Position numbers and translations under genes: made by a program. Under the pieces are notes generated by a model. The model made no database searches. It saw only the letters and a program-made list of their open reading frames with translations, and was not told the DNA's origin. A stretch of 64,000 nt of DNA from an uncultured Anaerotruncus sp. (GTDB taxonomy: Bacteria; Bacillota; Clostridia; Oscillospirales; Acutalibacteraceae): the NCBI GenBank assembly GCA_900539775.1, contig UQDL01000006.1:1-64000 (forward strand), in the 5' to 3' direction. Position 1 is the stretch's first letter; each line of letters starts with the position of its first letter. Below are positions 43,836 to 51,330 of the stretch, piece by piece.

Positions 43836-45002
43836 ATGAGCGATTTGATTATAAAACTCTATTTCAGAAATAAAAATTTGAGCGAAACAAAAAAACGAGA
43901 GGGATACGGCGTTCTTTCCGGAATAGTCGGCATTTTTTGCAATCTGCTTCTTTGTGCATTTAAATTTGCCGTAGGCGTGGCAACAAATTCTGTTTCCGTT
44001 ACCGCAGATGCCGTAAACAACCTTTCGGATGCAAGCTCAAACATAGTAACAATAGTTGGCACTAAGCTGTCAAACAAGCCGATGGACGACGAACACCCAT
44101 TCGGCCATGGCAGAATTGAGTACATAAGTGCTCTCATTATTTCTTTTTTGATATTCCTTATGAGTTTTGAGCTTGGCAAAAACAGCATTGAAAAAATAAT
44201 AAACCCACAAAATGTTAAATTCAGCATAATATCACTGATAATACTTATTGCAGCCATCGGAGTTAAGCTTTGGATGGCATACTTTAATGATAAAATCTAT
44301 AAAAAAACAGACAATGTTAATGCAAAAGCAGTTAAACAGGATGCGCTTAACGACTGCATTGCCACAGCCGCAACGATTGCCGCTCTTTTAATTTCTCATT
44401 TCACTAAATTTATTTATGCAGACGGAATTATCGGCATAATAGTTGCAATAGTTATTTTTGTTTCCGGAATAGACATAGTTAAAGACATTATGAGCCGCTT
44501 GTTGGGCAAAGCCCCCGATCCTGAGCTTGTAAAAGAAATAGAAAGTATCATGCTTGAGCAGAAATTTATATTCGGCGTGCACGACTTAATTGTGCATGAT
44601 TACGGCCCGGGAAGAATCATCGCATCGGCACATGCGGAAGTGCCGAGTGACGCTGATATTATCGAAGTGCACGAGATTATTGATTTAACGGAAAAAATCA
44701 TAAGCAAGCGATTAAACATAAACATGTGCATTCACATGGACCCGATTGTTGTTAATGACGAACAAATAAACCATGACCGAGAAATGATGAGAGAGGTTAT
44801 CAAGGCATATGACGAAAGATTTGACTTTCATGATTTCAGAGTTGTTGACGGAAAAGAGAGAGCAAACTTTATATTTGACCTTGTTATTCCCCACAATTAT
44901 CCAAAAAGCAACAAAGAAATAATAAGCGATTTGCAGGCAGAAGTATTAAAAAAGGACAAACGTGCTTTTCTTGTTATAACAGTTGAACACAGCTTCACTT
45001 AA
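43836..45002 (+). CDS. Cation diffusion facilitator family transporter
   Basis: A 388-residue divalent-metal/proton antiporter with six membrane helices and a long cytoplasmic C-terminal domain. The metal site residues are in ADAVNNLSDASSN (about residues 60-72, Asn/Asp pair) and HPFGHGRIEY (about 87-96), with the second Asp-rich helix at LNDCIATAA. The Asn/Asp ligand set (rather than His/Asp) suggests manganese rather than zinc, as in the MntE-like branch, but this is tentative. The C-terminal part (VHDLIVHDYGPGRIIASAH, read in parts) binds cytoplasmic metal in the family. GGAGG precedes the ATG. Confidence 0.87.
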   Translation: MSDLIIKLYFRNKNLSETKKREGYGVLSGIVGIFCNLLLCAFKFAVGVATNSVSVTADAVNNLSDASSNIVTIVGTKLSNKPMDDEHPFGHGRIEYISALIISFLIFLMSFELGKNSIEKIINPQNVKFSIISLIILIAAIGVKLWMAYFNDKIYKKTDNVNAKAVKQDALNDCIATAATIAALLISHFTKFIYADGIIGIIVAIVIFVSGIDIVKDIMSRLLGKAPDPELVKEIESIMLEQKFIFGVHDLIVHDYGPGRIIASAHAEVPSDADIIEVHEIIDLTEKIISKRLNINMCIHMDPIVVNDEQINHDREMMREVIKAYDERFDFHDFRVVDGKERANFIFDLVIPHNYPKSNKEIISDLQAEVLKKDKRAFLVITVEHSFT

Positions 45003-45036
45003 TCTGAAACATTACAAATAAAAGGAGATTTAAGCC

Positions 45037-46164
45037 ATGACGCAATTATCAACACAAACAAAAAAGCATAATAAAAGCAAAGCCGCAAAAGCATTAAAGG
45101 CCGTTATTTGCATTATTCTTGCCATTGCAATTGCCGCAACGGCATTTATAGGAATTGTAACAAAGAAGCAAGCTGACACCGCTGAAAATATCACTTATAT
45201 AGGCGGAATGCTCAAATCAGATTCAATTGAATACAAAAGCGATTCCGTAGGCAATTTGGACAAAAATCCGGTTATGAAGCTTATGGAAATGATCTGGTAT
45301 TTTTGTGCAAAGGGTGATGAAAAAAAGCACAGCACGCAAACGCCGCCCGAAGTTGAAATGAGAAAAGATATTCCCTACATAGATGACGGAAATCTTTATC
45401 ACAAATATGATGTGTTTTACCCGAAAAACACAGCTTCCGACGCAAAACTGCCTGTAATTATAGACATACACGGCGGTGGTTGGATGTATGCCACAAAGGA
45501 TTTAAACGAATATTACTGCCGTGCTCTTGCAGACAGAGGTTTTGTTGTTTTCAGCATAAGCTACCGCCTTGTGCCGGATGTTATTGTGCCGGAGCAGCTG
45601 CAGGATGTTATGGCTGCTTTAAAAAGTATTTCCGAGGAAATGAAAAATTACCCCTGCGATGAAAACAGCATTATGCTTACCGGTGATTCGGCAGGCGGAA
45701 TGCTTGCGGCATATTCTTCGGTGCTGATTCAAAGTGCGGAATTAAGAGATGTTTTTGAAACAGTTGCAGTTGATATGGATATAGATGCATTACTGCTCAC
45801 TTCTCCCGTTGCGTATATGAAAGACGGTGCAATCAGCATATACACAAAGCTTCTTTGGGGAAGCGATTATAAACATAAAAGCACATACAATTATATGAAC
45901 TTTGATGAAATAATCGGTTATGCAAATGCATTGCCGCCAACATATCTTATAACAAGCAGCGGTGACAGCCTTGCAAGAAAGCAAACGCAAAAGCTGGCGG
46001 CCTTGCTTGAAAGCAAAGGTGTGGAAACAACACTGAAGGATTATCCGAAATACAACGGCAAAAGTCTTGCTCACGTTTACAGTGTTTTATTTCCTTTTGA
46101 CGAAGCAGGAAGCGAAATGATTGACGGAGCAATTGAATTTTACAGAAACGCCATTACAGAATAA
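45037..46164 (+). CDS. Membrane-anchored alpha/beta-hydrolase (esterase/lipase)
   Basis: A 375-residue protein with one N-terminal membrane helix (about 20-42) or uncleaved signal anchor. The oxyanion motif HGGGW (about residues 148-152), nucleophile GDSAGG (about 209-214), a plausible Asp in TSSGDS and a His in LAHVYS complete the triad of the hormone-sensitive-lipase/carboxylesterase class. The substrate is unknown; it probably acts outside the membrane. It follows the cation transporter by 34 bases and may be co-transcribed. A weak hairpin (46166-46201) may end the transcript. Confidence 0.83.
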   Translation: MTQLSTQTKKHNKSKAAKALKAVICIILAIAIAATAFIGIVTKKQADTAENITYIGGMLKSDSIEYKSDSVGNLDKNPVMKLMEMIWYFCAKGDEKKHSTQTPPEVEMRKDIPYIDDGNLYHKYDVFYPKNTASDAKLPVIIDIHGGGWMYATKDLNEYYCRALADRGFVVFSISYRLVPDVIVPEQLQDVMAALKSISEEMKNYPCDENSIMLTGDSAGGMLAAYSSVLIQSAELRDVFETVAVDMDIDALLLTSPVAYMKDGAISIYTKLLWGSDYKHKSTYNYMNFDEIIGYANALPPTYLITSSGDSLARKQTQKLAALLESKGVETTLKDYPKYNGKSLAHVYSVLFPFDEAGSEMIDGAIEFYRNAITE

Positions 46165-46300
46165 TTGATTTGTAATCAAATTCCGTTATGATTGCAAATC
46201 AGGCAAAAATATTTACAATTTATTTATATATAGTTCTACACAAAACTTTTAAAGTAAGTTATAATCAAACTACATTATTCGACGAAAGCAGTGATATTAT

Positions 46301-47017
46301 ATGCTTAACATAGTTATATGCGATGACGACACCGATTTTCGTGAAATCGTGGAATATAAGGTTAGAAATTGCCTGGCAGGTTTTTTTGAAACGGACTACA
46401 ATATACAAATTGTTTCAGATTTAAATCGGCTTGCCGAGGTGCTTGCGGACACAAAGGTTGATGTGCTTTTTCTTGACATAATGGTTAATAACGAAAATTC
46501 AATGAATTGGTCAATAAACAACATTCGCTCATCATACACTCAAATCATTTTCATGACTTCGTTTCCTGCAAGTGCTTATAATATTTCAGACAGTAATTGT
46601 TGCTATTTTTTGATTAAATCAAAAATGACGGATGAAAAAATCGAAAAAGCATTAAAGCGAGCCCTTCAAAACAGTTCGCAAAGAAACCCGGAAAGCGTAA
46701 TAATAAAATCAGGCAGCAAGAATCACATAATTAGCTACCGTGATATTCTTTACCTTGAAACAACGCAGGGAAACAACATAAAAATGCACATTACAGGCGG
46801 GAAAGAAATAACGATTCACACAAGCCTCAGTAAATACCAAGCAGAGCTGCCGCTGTATTTTTTGAGATGCCATCAAAGCTACATAGTTAATCTTAATCAA
46901 ATTGAAACATACGAGCCACATAAGCTTATTCTTAAAAGCGGTGAGAAAATACCCGTGCCGCCGAAAAAATACGGCAAAATTATTAAGCAATATCAATTAT
47001 ACCTGCTGACAAAATAG
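46301..47017 (+). CDS. LytTR-family response regulator
   Basis: A 238-residue regulator. The receiver domain has Asp8-Asp9-Asp10 acidic residues and phosphoacceptor Asp59 in FLDIMV; the C-terminal LytTR DNA-binding domain (about 135-235) has ISYRDILYLETTQGN and FLRCHQSYIVNLNQIETYEP (in parts). The kinase gene follows after 19 bases. This AgrA-like pair typically controls surface or peptide-signalling functions, but no peptide or processing gene is near. Confidence 0.9.
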   Translation: MLNIVICDDDTDFREIVEYKVRNCLAGFFETDYNIQIVSDLNRLAEVLADTKVDVLFLDIMVNNENSMNWSINNIRSSYTQIIFMTSFPASAYNISDSNCCYFLIKSKMTDEKIEKALKRALQNSSQRNPESVIIKSGSKNHIISYRDILYLETTQGNNIKMHITGGKEITIHTSLSKYQAELPLYFLRCHQSYIVNLNQIETYEPHKLILKSGEKIPVPPKKYGKIIKQYQLYLLTK

Positions 47018-47036
47018 CAAAGAAAGGGGTGTTTTT

Positions 47037-48386
47037 TTGGGGCCGATAATTGATCTTTCCACCATGTTTCCATGGAGAATTATGCAGCTTTTTGCAACGG
47101 CGTTTGCATTTTACAACATTTCAAGAAGCTTGCTGAAAGACAAATTCAGCCCGCTTGCAACCTTCGGTGCTGTTTTTGCGGCAAGAATAGTTACTTCGCT
47201 TCTTTTTTATAATGCCGACACAACGGTGAGCAAATTGGGCTATGTTGTTTATTGCATTTTACTGTTTTTCATAGCACTGTTTATGATGACGGGAAGCATT
47301 TATAAAAAAGTAATTTCAATGCTTTTCTGGCTTGTTTCGAACCTTGGCTGTATGTTTGGAATAGCCGCTCTTTACTCCATTGTTTATAACACAACTTTTG
47401 AAAAAATAATTACGCACGATTACACAGACTATATGTCTACATATATGATTTCGTGCATCATTTTCATTGCAAGCAGCTTTTTATTTGCCGGCATACTTAA
47501 AGCGGCAGATTCAAAAAAAGCTAAGGACAGAAGTAAAAAAGTATTTGCTTTTATAACCTTCTTGCCTTTTTCACACATAGTGGTTGTGTCTATTGCCATG
47601 TTTACCGCACCGGGAGCATACAGCGGATCAGACGCAAAAGACAGAATAGCCAACATTGTTGTGTATATTATTTTGCTTCTTGTTATGCTGTTTGACTGTT
47701 CCTTTCCCTTTGTTATTGAATATTTTGAGAAAATCCACCGCCAAAACATCATCGGTGAGCGCGAAATTCTGCGCAACAAAATGGATTATAACCAAATGCT
47801 TATGCTTAATGAGGAAAAGCAAAGATACAGAAGAATTAAGCATGATTTTGCTAACATAACCGCAACTGCAGCGGGATTTATTGAAATGGGCAAGCCGGAA
47901 AAGGCATTGCATATTCTAAACAAAACAAGTGATGACATAAGCCAAATTTCCGAATTTTCCGTTTGTTCAAACGATGCGATAAACACAACGCTTTATCTTA
48001 AAAAGCAGGAAGCAAAAAAGATTGGAGTTAAGCTTGATGTTGAGATAGACGAAAGTTTTCCGATACAAGCAGATGATTATGATATTTGCCGAATTCTTTT
48101 TAACATTGCTGATAATTCCGTTACCGCCGCATCAAAACTAAACAACAATAAAACAAGCTTTATTAGAGTTGAAATAAATAAAGACGAAATTGTTTTTGAA
48201 AGCAGAAACGGCAAACCGCGCGGGCACGAAAACAGACTTCAAAGCAAAGCCGACGAACATGGATACGGCACAAAAATAATCAAAGAAATTGCCGCAAAAT
48301 ACAGCGGAACATATACTCACAAAACAGAAGGATATAATTATTGCACCAAGACGGTGCTGAAAAACATATTTATAAAAGCCGAATAA
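47037..48386 (+). CDS. GHKL-type sensor histidine kinase
   Basis: A 449-residue kinase with about six N-terminal membrane helices (about 5-210) and a GHKL kinase domain. The phosphoacceptor region reads RRIKHDFANITATAAGF (about residues 262-278, His at 266) and the ATP lid has NIADNSVTAA and EHGYGTKII. It starts with TTG at 47037, 6 bases after AAGGGGTG; the next Met is nine codons later. It belongs to the AgrC/CitA-like group and pairs with the regulator upstream. Its end abuts a decayed Ser/Thr kinase fragment. Confidence 0.87.
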   Translation: MGPIIDLSTMFPWRIMQLFATAFAFYNISRSLLKDKFSPLATFGAVFAARIVTSLLFYNADTTVSKLGYVVYCILLFFIALFMMTGSIYKKVISMLFWLVSNLGCMFGIAALYSIVYNTTFEKIITHDYTDYMSTYMISCIIFIASSFLFAGILKAADSKKAKDRSKKVFAFITFLPFSHIVVVSIAMFTAPGAYSGSDAKDRIANIVVYIILLLVMLFDCSFPFVIEYFEKIHRQNIIGEREILRNKMDYNQMLMLNEEKQRYRRIKHDFANITATAAGFIEMGKPEKALHILNKTSDDISQISEFSVCSNDAINTTLYLKKQEAKKIGVKLDVEIDESFPIQADDYDICRILFNIADNSVTAASKLNNNKTSFIRVEINKDEIVFESRNGKPRGHENRLQSKADEHGYGTKIIKEIAAKYSGTYTHKTEGYNYCTKTVLKNIFIKAE

Positions 48387-48405
48387 AGATAAAAAGCCGG
48401 GATGC

Positions 48406-48792
48406 AATGCGCTCACAGAGCTTCACTCACTGGGCATAATACACAGAGACATAAAACCGGAAAACATAATAATTAACAGCGATGATAAGGCTGTTTTAAT
48501 TGATTTAAGCATAGCAAGATGCGTTTCAGAAAATAACGGCAAAGATACAGCCACTCTCGGCACAATCGGTTATGCCGCACCTGAGCAATACGGTATTACT
48601 CAATCCGGCAAATCAACAGACATTTATGCACTGGGCGTGCTGCTTAACATTATGATTACCGGAACTCACCCTGCAATTGACCAGCCCGGCGGCGCAATAA
48701 GGCACATTATCACAAAAGCAACAAGCACGCAAATATCAAAAAGATACAAAAGCTCAAAAGAGCTTCAAAAAGAACTTAGATTTTTCATATAA
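48406..48792 (+). pseudogene. Ser/Thr protein kinase C-lobe remnant
   Basis: No start codon is in frame, but translation gives a clear Hanks-type kinase C-lobe: ALTELHSLGIIHRDIKPENI (catalytic loop with HRD and Asn), IDLSIAR in the DFG position, TLGTIGYAAPEQYG (activation segment and APE), DIYALGVLLNIMITG (helix F) and a C-terminal helix ending in a stop at 48790-48792. The whole N-lobe, with the glycine loop and Lys, is missing; the fragment begins about 20 bases after the histidine kinase stop. It is inferred to be a deletion remnant of a PknB-like or related kinase. It is not expected to be active, because DFG is replaced by Asp-Leu-Ser and there is no N-lobe. Confidence 0.75.
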
Positions 48793-48854
48793 AAGAACAG
48801 TAAAACAGCATTAAACAAGCCTGCATAAGCATATAGATTAAGCGGTGATATGCT

Positions 48855-49538
48855 ATGCTTTCCGCAATAATATCTTTTTTCGGAGCAAATGTTTTATATT
48901 TCATTTTACACATAAGCAACAGTTCTTGCTTTCCGAAGCCTCTGAAGAAAAAGGAAGAGGAAGAAGCCCTGCGAAAGCTTGCCGAGGGAGACAAAAACGC
49001 CAGGGCGCTCTTAATTGAAAGAAATCTAAGGCTTGTAAGCCACATAGTAAAAAAATACTATTCCAAAACAAACGACACAGAGGATTTAATTTCCATAGGA
49101 ACGATAGGACTTATAAAGGCAATAGACAGCTTTAAGCCTGATAAAGGCATCAGACTTGCAACATATGCAAGCAGGTGCATTGAAAACGAAATACTGATGC
49201 ATTTTCGAAATATAAGGAAAAACGCAACTGATGTTTATCTTGGAGATTCTCTTGAAAGCGACAGAGACGGCAATCCGCTGACTCTGCAAGACACAATTAG
49301 CGACAACAGGGATATGGCAGAAGATTTGGAGAAAAAAATAAGATGGGAAAAAGCCGTCGAATATCTTGAAAACCTTGAAGATGAACGGGAAAGAGAAATA
49401 ATAATTCTTCGTTACGGGCTTGACAACAAAAAGCCACTTACGCAAAGAGAAGTTGCCGCAAGGCTTAATATCAGCAGAAGCTATGTTTCAAGAATTGAAA
49501 AAAAGGTGCTTTCAGATATAAGAAAAAACATTGAATAA
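48855..49538 (+). CDS. sigK: Sporulation sigma factor K (pro-form)
   Basis: A 227-residue sigma-70-family factor for late mother-cell gene expression. An N-terminal hydrophobic pro-sequence of about 20 residues (IISFFGANVLYFILH) is followed by the junction region SSCFPKPL, as in pro-sigma-K. Region 2 has NLRLVSHIVKKYY, DLISIGTIGLIKAIDSF and LATYASRCIENEILMHFR; region 4 has LTQREVAARLNISRSYVSRIEKK. The gene is uninterrupted, so no skin-type element is present. The mother-cell promoter could include a CATATA-like -10 near 48827, but I am unsure. A strong terminator follows. Confidence 0.93.
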   Translation: MLSAIISFFGANVLYFILHISNSSCFPKPLKKKEEEEALRKLAEGDKNARALLIERNLRLVSHIVKKYYSKTNDTEDLISIGTIGLIKAIDSFKPDKGIRLATYASRCIENEILMHFRNIRKNATDVYLGDSLESDRDGNPLTLQDTISDNRDMAEDLEKKIRWEKAVEYLENLEDEREREIIILRYGLDNKKPLTQREVAARLNISRSYVSRIEKKVLSDIRKNIE

Positions 49539-49539
49539 A

Positions 49540-49570
49540 AAAACAGGGCTTAACAAATAAGCCCTGTTTT
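49540..49570. terminator. Bidirectional terminator after sigK
   Basis: Perfect 13-bp arms AAAACAGGGCTTA (49540-49552) and TAAGCCCTGTTTT (49558-49570), 5-base loop; T runs on both strands. It serves sigK and the convergent acetyltransferase gene. Confidence 0.92.
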
Positions 49571-49578
49571 ATGTTATT

Positions 49579-50043
49579 TTAAAATATATGCTCCATTTCG
49601 GTTTTCATTACCGAAAGCCCACAGCTTTCATAAAATGCTTTTGCGCCGGGATTGCATTCCCAAACATTAAGAGTTAAATTATAGCAACCGGATTGCTTTG
49701 CGAAATCCTTAACAAATTCAAAAAGCTTTTTACCTATACCGCCGCCTCGGCAATTTTCATCAACACATAAATCATCAATATGAAGCGTTTTAACAGGCTG
49801 CATAGATGGTATACTCGGTGTTTTAAAAACGCAGAAAGCATAGCCCAATGTTTTACCGTTTTCATCGGCAACAAAAACAGGCTTGTTATCATTAGAAATA
49901 ATATCTGCAAGTTCGGCATTGGAATATTTCTTTCTACCCGGCACAAAAATATCGGGCCTTGCATTTGCATGCACGCCATGTACCTGATAAAGCAGAGCCG
50001 ATATTTGCGCTATATCCCCTGCCTCAGCTCTTCTGATAATCAT
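49579..50043 (-). CDS. GNAT-family N-acetyltransferase
   Basis: A 154-residue acetyltransferase with the acetyl-CoA pyrophosphate loop RGGGIGKKLFEF (Q/R-x-x-G-x-G/A, about residues 103-114), preceded by LHIDDLCVDENC and followed by TLNVWECNPGAKAFYESCG, typical of the fold. The substrate is unknown. I chose the ATG at 50041-50043 behind AGAGG. It is next to, and codirectional with, the metal-dependent regulator gene (62-base gap) and may share its transcript. Confidence 0.85.
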   Translation of the reverse strand: MIIRRAEAGDIAQISALLYQVHGVHANARPDIFVPGRKKYSNAELADIISNDNKPVFVADENGKTLGYAFCVFKTPSIPSMQPVKTLHIDDLCVDENCRGGGIGKKLFEFVKDFAKQSGCYNLTLNVWECNPGAKAFYESCGLSVMKTEMEHIF

Positions 50044-50105
50044 TTTATAACCTCTTTTCAAAGCAGCATGGAATTAAACCGAACTTTAAAACCACTCAAA
50101 GCGAA

Positions 50106-50468
50106 TTATTTGCCGTAATGCTCTTTTATTTTGAAAAAAGTATCATCGCTGATGTCGTGTTCAATACGGCAAGCCTCTTGCTCTGCCGTTTGCTCTTCAA
50201 CACCTGCATTCATTAAGATATCTTTAAAGAAAATATGGCGCTCATATATTTTTTCGGCAACGGTTTTACCGGCCGATGTTAAATCAAGATAACCGTTATC
50301 ATCAACCATTATAAAACCGCCGTCTCGCAAAAGGGAAACAGCGTGGCTTACGCTTGGCTTTGAATAATTCATAAAAACGGCAACATCAATTGACCTAACA
50401 AAGCCTTTTCTGTTTTTTAATATTAAAATTGATTCAAGATAATCCTCGCCTGACGCATGAAGTTTCAT
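50106..50468 (-). CDS. DtxR/MntR-family metal-dependent transcriptional repressor
   Basis: A 120-residue regulator: winged helix-turn-helix (about 1-63) with SKPSVSHAVSLLRDGGFI as recognition region, then a dimerisation/metal domain. It lacks the SH3-like third domain of DtxR. By alignment from memory, the likely ligands are Asp9 (MntR Asp8 position, Met10 in DtxR), Glu12, His78, Cys100 (DtxR Cys102 position, Glu99 in MntR), Glu103 and His104, so the site mixes both types. It probably senses Fe(II) or Mn(II). Its own promoter carries a palindrome directly after the -10 (autoregulation). pflA starts upstream of it and points the same way, but it has a separate promoter. Confidence 0.87.
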   Translation of the reverse strand: MKLHASGEDYLESILILKNRKGFVRSIDVAVFMNYSKPSVSHAVSLLRDGGFIMVDDNGYLDLTSAGKTVAEKIYERHIFFKDILMNAGVEEQTAEQEACRIEHDISDDTFFKIKEHYGK

Positions 50469-50489
50469 AATTACTCCGAAAACAAAAAA

Positions 50490-50517
50490 GATTTAGTTAG
50501 CATACGCTAACTAAATC
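50490..50517 (-). promoter_or_regulatory. Operator of the DtxR/MntR-family regulator gene
   Basis: Perfect palindrome, 12-base arms GATTTAGTTAGC (50490-50501) and GCTAACTAAATC (50506-50517) around ATAC. The core GTTAGC-N4-GCTAAC (50496-50511) begins 7 bases after the -10. Confidence 0.8.
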
Positions 50518-50518
50518 T

Positions 50519-50547
50519 ATACTACCACAAAGCAAGTATTTTGTCAA
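50519..50547 (-). promoter_or_regulatory. Promoter of the DtxR/MntR-family regulator gene
   Basis: Minus-strand -35 TTGACA (50542-50547), 17-base spacer, -10 TAGTAT (50519-50524), directly upstream of the palindromic operator. Confidence 0.8.
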
Positions 50548-50556
50548 TACAAAGAG

Positions 50557-51330
50557 CTATGCATTATATTCATCAACACGCAAAAGCCGCTCTGCATTCT
50601 TAACCTCATCTGAAGTAGGAATGCGTGCATCTTTAAGCGAATAATCAATACCGAGCTTTTCCCACTTAAACAGCCCAAGGGTGTGATAAGGCAACACCTC
50701 AACCCTTTTTACCGTTTTAAGCGATGCAATAAAATCTCCTATTTCTTTAAGGCCTTGCTCATCATCTGTTAAGCCAGGCACAAGCACGTGGCGAATCCAC
50801 ATATCTTTACCGGCATCCGAAAGATATTGAGCCATTTCAAGAATACTTTTGTTTGACTTACCCGTTAACATTTTATGCTTTTCATCATCAATTTCCTTAA
50901 TATCAAGCATAAAAAGATCGGTAACCTCAAGAAGCTTATTGAATTTGGAAATAAAAGGTTCTTCCGCAGAAAAGGGTTGCCCTGCCGTGTCTACAGTGGT
51001 ATGAACACCCTTTCGCTTTGCAATTGAAAAAAACTCCGTTAAAAAATCTATTTGAAGCAAAGGCTCACCGCCGCTTACGGTTATACCGCCGGAGTTTAAG
51101 TTTTTGCCCCAATAATTATGATATTTCCAAGCACGGTTGAACAAAGCCTCAGCATTCCATTCCTCGCCGCCGAAAGCCCAAGTTTCGGGATTATGGCAAT
51201 AACGGCAACGCATTGCACAGCCTTGAAGAAAAACCACAAAGCGCACACCCGGCCCATCCACGGAGCCGAAAGACTCCAATGAATGAACACGACCGATTGT
51301 GCTGCTTGAATTATTGTTAAATTCTGTCAT
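50557..51330 (-). CDS. pflA: Pyruvate formate-lyase-activating enzyme (radical SAM)
   Basis: A 257-residue radical SAM activase that abstracts H from the PFL glycine. The [4Fe-4S] cluster motif C-x3-C-x2-C is at Cys38, Cys42 and Cys45 (CAMRCRYC), with HNPETW after it, and SGGEPLLQ is the SAM-binding GGE motif. DIKEIDDEKHKMLTGKSN is also characteristic. The start is uncertain: I chose the ATG at 51328-51330, overlapping the pflB stop; an in-frame TTG/ATG pair lies eight codons upstream, and neither has a strong binding site, so translation is likely coupled to pflB. It follows pflB in the same operon. Confidence 0.92.
   Translation of the reverse strand: MTEFNNNSSSTIGRVHSLESFGSVDGPGVRFVVFLQGCAMRCRYCHNPETWAFGGEEWNAEALFNRAWKYHNYWGKNLNSGGITVSGGEPLLQIDFLTEFFSIAKRKGVHTTVDTAGQPFSAEEPFISKFNKLLEVTDLFMLDIKEIDDEKHKMLTGKSNKSILEMAQYLSDAGKDMWIRHVLVPGLTDDEQGLKEIGDFIASLKTVKRVEVLPYHTLGLFKWEKLGIDYSLKDARIPTSDEVKNAERLLRVDEYNA

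Noticed and set aside
46165..48386. Agr-type peptide quorum-sensing locus
   Set aside because: The LytTR regulator and GHKL kinase are present, but no AgrB-like protease or short pre-peptide gene was found on either side.
48855..49538. Sigma-K gene interrupted by a skin-like element
   Set aside because: The sigma-K reading frame is continuous from pro-sequence to region 4.
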